A stretch of DNA of 64,000 nt, from positions 111,514 through 175,513 of the forward strand of contig NZ_LMFB01000004.1 of assembly GCF_001426685.1 (NCBI RefSeq), given 5' to 3'. How positions within the stretch are numbered: the first letter of the stretch is position 1; each line of letters opens with the position of its first letter. The notes under the pieces are model-generated. The model had not been told where the DNA came from and searched no databases. It saw only the letters and a list, made by a program, of their open reading frames with translations. The DNA is from Rhizobium sp. Root483D2. GTDB taxonomy: Bacteria; Pseudomonadota; Alphaproteobacteria; Rhizobiales; Rhizobiaceae. The translations under genes were made by a program, and so were the position numbers. Shown here piece by piece: positions 62,689 to 64,000 of the stretch.

Positions 62689-64000
62689 TCAGACAGCGAC
62701 GGATAATGCCGGTCCGTTATCGTGATATTTTTCGGCGAGATAGCGCAGCGTCGTGACGGAATCGGCGGGCTTGCCGTAGAAATAGCCCTGCCCCATGCCG
62801 CAGCCGAGGCCTTTCAGCTTCAGCGCCTCGGAGAAATCCTCGATGCCTTCGGCAACGACTTCGAGATTGAGGCCGTCGCACATGGCGATGATCGCCTTGA
62901 CGATATGCTCGGATGCGCGGTCGGCGGAGATGCGCGACACGAAGGCGCGATCGACCTTGACCTTGTCGAAGGAGAAATCGCGCAGGCGGCCAAGGCTGGA
63001 TTGCCCGGTGCCAAAATCATCGAGCGAAATGCGGACACCAGCGGCGCGCAGTTCGGTGACGATCCGCTGGGCCACATCCGCATCGGTCATCACGGCGGTT
63101 TCTGTAATTTCGAGTTCCAGCCGGCGCGGATCGAGCCCGGCACGCTGGATGATCGACAGGACGTTGGTGGCCGTCATCGGGTCCATCAGCTGGGCTGACG
63201 ACAGGTTGAACGACAAGAACAATTCCTTCGGCCAGAGCAGCGCCGTTTCGGCCGCCTTGCGCAAAAGCGTCTCGGACAGAGAATCGATGAAGCCGCGTTC
63301 TTCGGCAAGCGGCACGAAGACGGCGGGAGAGACATAGCCGAGGTCCGGATCGCACCAGCGGGCCAGCGCTTCAAAGCCCACGACCATTTCCGTCTTCAAA
63401 TTGACGATCGGCTGGAAATGGACATCGACCTCGTCGGCGATGATGGCGTTGCGCAGCGCCTGTTCGAGATGCGTCGCCCGCTTCATCTCCTGGGCGATTT
63501 CCTGGGAATAGACGGTGATCTGGCCGCGGCCGCGGCGCTTGGAACGGTAGAGCGCCGTATCGGCGCTTTTCAACAGATCCTCGAATTCCTCGCCGGCGAA
63601 GGGATAGACGGCAAAGCCGAAGGAGGCCGAGAGGCGGACATTGCGCTCGCCGAGATCGAAAGGCGCCGACAGCACCTCTTTCAGCATGTGCCCGATCTTT
63701 TCGGCCGCCTTGCGCTCAAAGACCAGCGGCAGAACGAAGCCGAACTCGTCGCCACCGGCGCGAATGACCGTTGCGCCGTCCGGCACGCAGGCCAGCAGCC
63801 GGCTTGCCACCTGGCACAGGATCTCGTCGCCGGCACTGGGGCCGAAGAGATCGTTGATCGGCTTGAACCCGTCGAGATTGGCAAGGCCGATGGTGAATGG
63901 CGCAGGATCGCTGGCGCGCTCGGCGGCGATTTCGCGCACCTTGTCACGCAGCTTGTAGGAATTGCCCAGCCCGGTCAGCGGATCGGTGTAGGCCATTGCA
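62689..64000 (-). CDS. GGDEF-EAL cyclic di-GMP enzyme (5-prime end outside the window)
   Basis: The visible 436 codons hold a GGDEF domain (DPLTGLGNSYKL, AGGDEFGFVLPL) and a complete EAL domain (FQPIVNLKTEMVVGFEALARW, LDDFGTGQSSLGRLRDFSFDKVKVD, EGIED). Both catalytic motifs are intact, so the protein may make, break or do both to cyclic di-GMP. The Met at 63,996 stands directly at the conserved start of the GGDEF fold, so the true start, probably with a sensory domain, lies beyond the right edge. Confidence 0.92.
   Translation of the reverse strand, partial: AMAYTDPLTGLGNSYKLRDKVREIAAERASDPAPFTIGLANLDGFKPINDLFGPSAGDEILCQVASRLLACVPDGATVIRAGGDEFGFVLPLVFERKAAEKIGHMLKEVLSAPFDLGERNVRLSASFGFAVYPFAGEEFEDLLKSADTALYRSKRRGRGQITVYSQEIAQEMKRATHLEQALRNAIIADEVDVHFQPIVNLKTEMVVGFEALARWCDPDLGYVSPAVFVPLAEERGFIDSLSETLLRKAAETALLWPKELFLSFNLSSAQLMDPMTATNVLSIIQRAGLDPRRLELEITETAVMTDADVAQRIVTELRAAGVRISLDDFGTGQSSLGRLRDFSFDKVKVDRAFVSRISADRASEHIVKAIIAMCDGLNLEVVAEGIEDFSEALKLKGLGCGMGQGYFYGKPADSVTTLRYLAEKYHDNGPALSVAV

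Noticed and set aside
1-64000. CRISPR arrays, rRNA and tRNA genes
   Set aside because: No regularly spaced repeats and no rRNA or complete tRNA text were seen on reading either strand.

Overview
The window looks like chromosomal DNA of a Rhizobiaceae bacterium (Rhizobium/Agrobacterium group; inferred from gene content, gene order and high-G+C codon use, not from a database search). Most of it is housekeeping: a lemA/aroA-like/DUF2207 group (0-4 kb), glyQ, a ParDE-type toxin-antitoxin pair and an S49 peptidase (4-9 kb), a methionine-rich protein, a polyprenyl synthase, a TPR protein, ispE, moaB and a PA0069-type radical SAM gene (9-18 kb), the F0 half of ATP synthase (38.6-41.4 kb), a SleB-type hydrolase, kup, corA and mrp (41-48 kb), a chemoreceptor with two LuxR-type regulators (48-52.5 kb), a galactonate-type sugar acid operon (52.7-57 kb), a stress-type PRC-barrel gene, a methylamine/betaine-type demethylation pair (58-62.7 kb) and a truncated GGDEF-EAL gene at the right edge.

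The outstanding feature is a 19.2-kb island (about 18,216-37,430) inserted inside the chromosomal rnhB gene (RNase HII). The first 45 codons, with the catalytic Asp-Glu, lie at 18,078-18,212; the remaining 184 codons, with the other two catalytic Asp residues, lie at 37,434-37,988. The cut falls inside the conserved GRGP-LAGP motif. Both island ends carry two inverted copies of a TTACCA-(9 to 13)-ACGATT motif.

At the right end the island has a leftward operon of six overlapping genes (overlaps 4, 4, 4, 1 and 1 bases): a tyrosine recombinase, a 1055-residue tyrosine recombinase, a small coiled-coil protein, a RecD2-type helicase, a 229-residue protein and a complete RNase HII. The recombinase set resembles trio-type elements (Tn554 TnpABC; the Gamma-Mobile-Trio islands). 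The encoded RNase HII appears to replace the host gene that the island destroys, and it is written differently at the insertion motif, so it should not be a target itself.

The island carries two cargo blocks. One (24.6-28.5 kb) encodes a soluble FtsH-like AAA+ zinc protease, a calcineurin-type phosphoesterase, a small DUF6634-like protein and a divergent regulator with a duplicated HTH unit, with two palindromic operators between them; it is a candidate defence or stress module. The other (18.7-24.0 kb) is a LysR-led operon with a uracil-DNA glycosylase-like protein, a TDT/SLAC1 exporter, a DsbA-like thiol protein, a DUF305 protein and a periplasmic beta-propeller.
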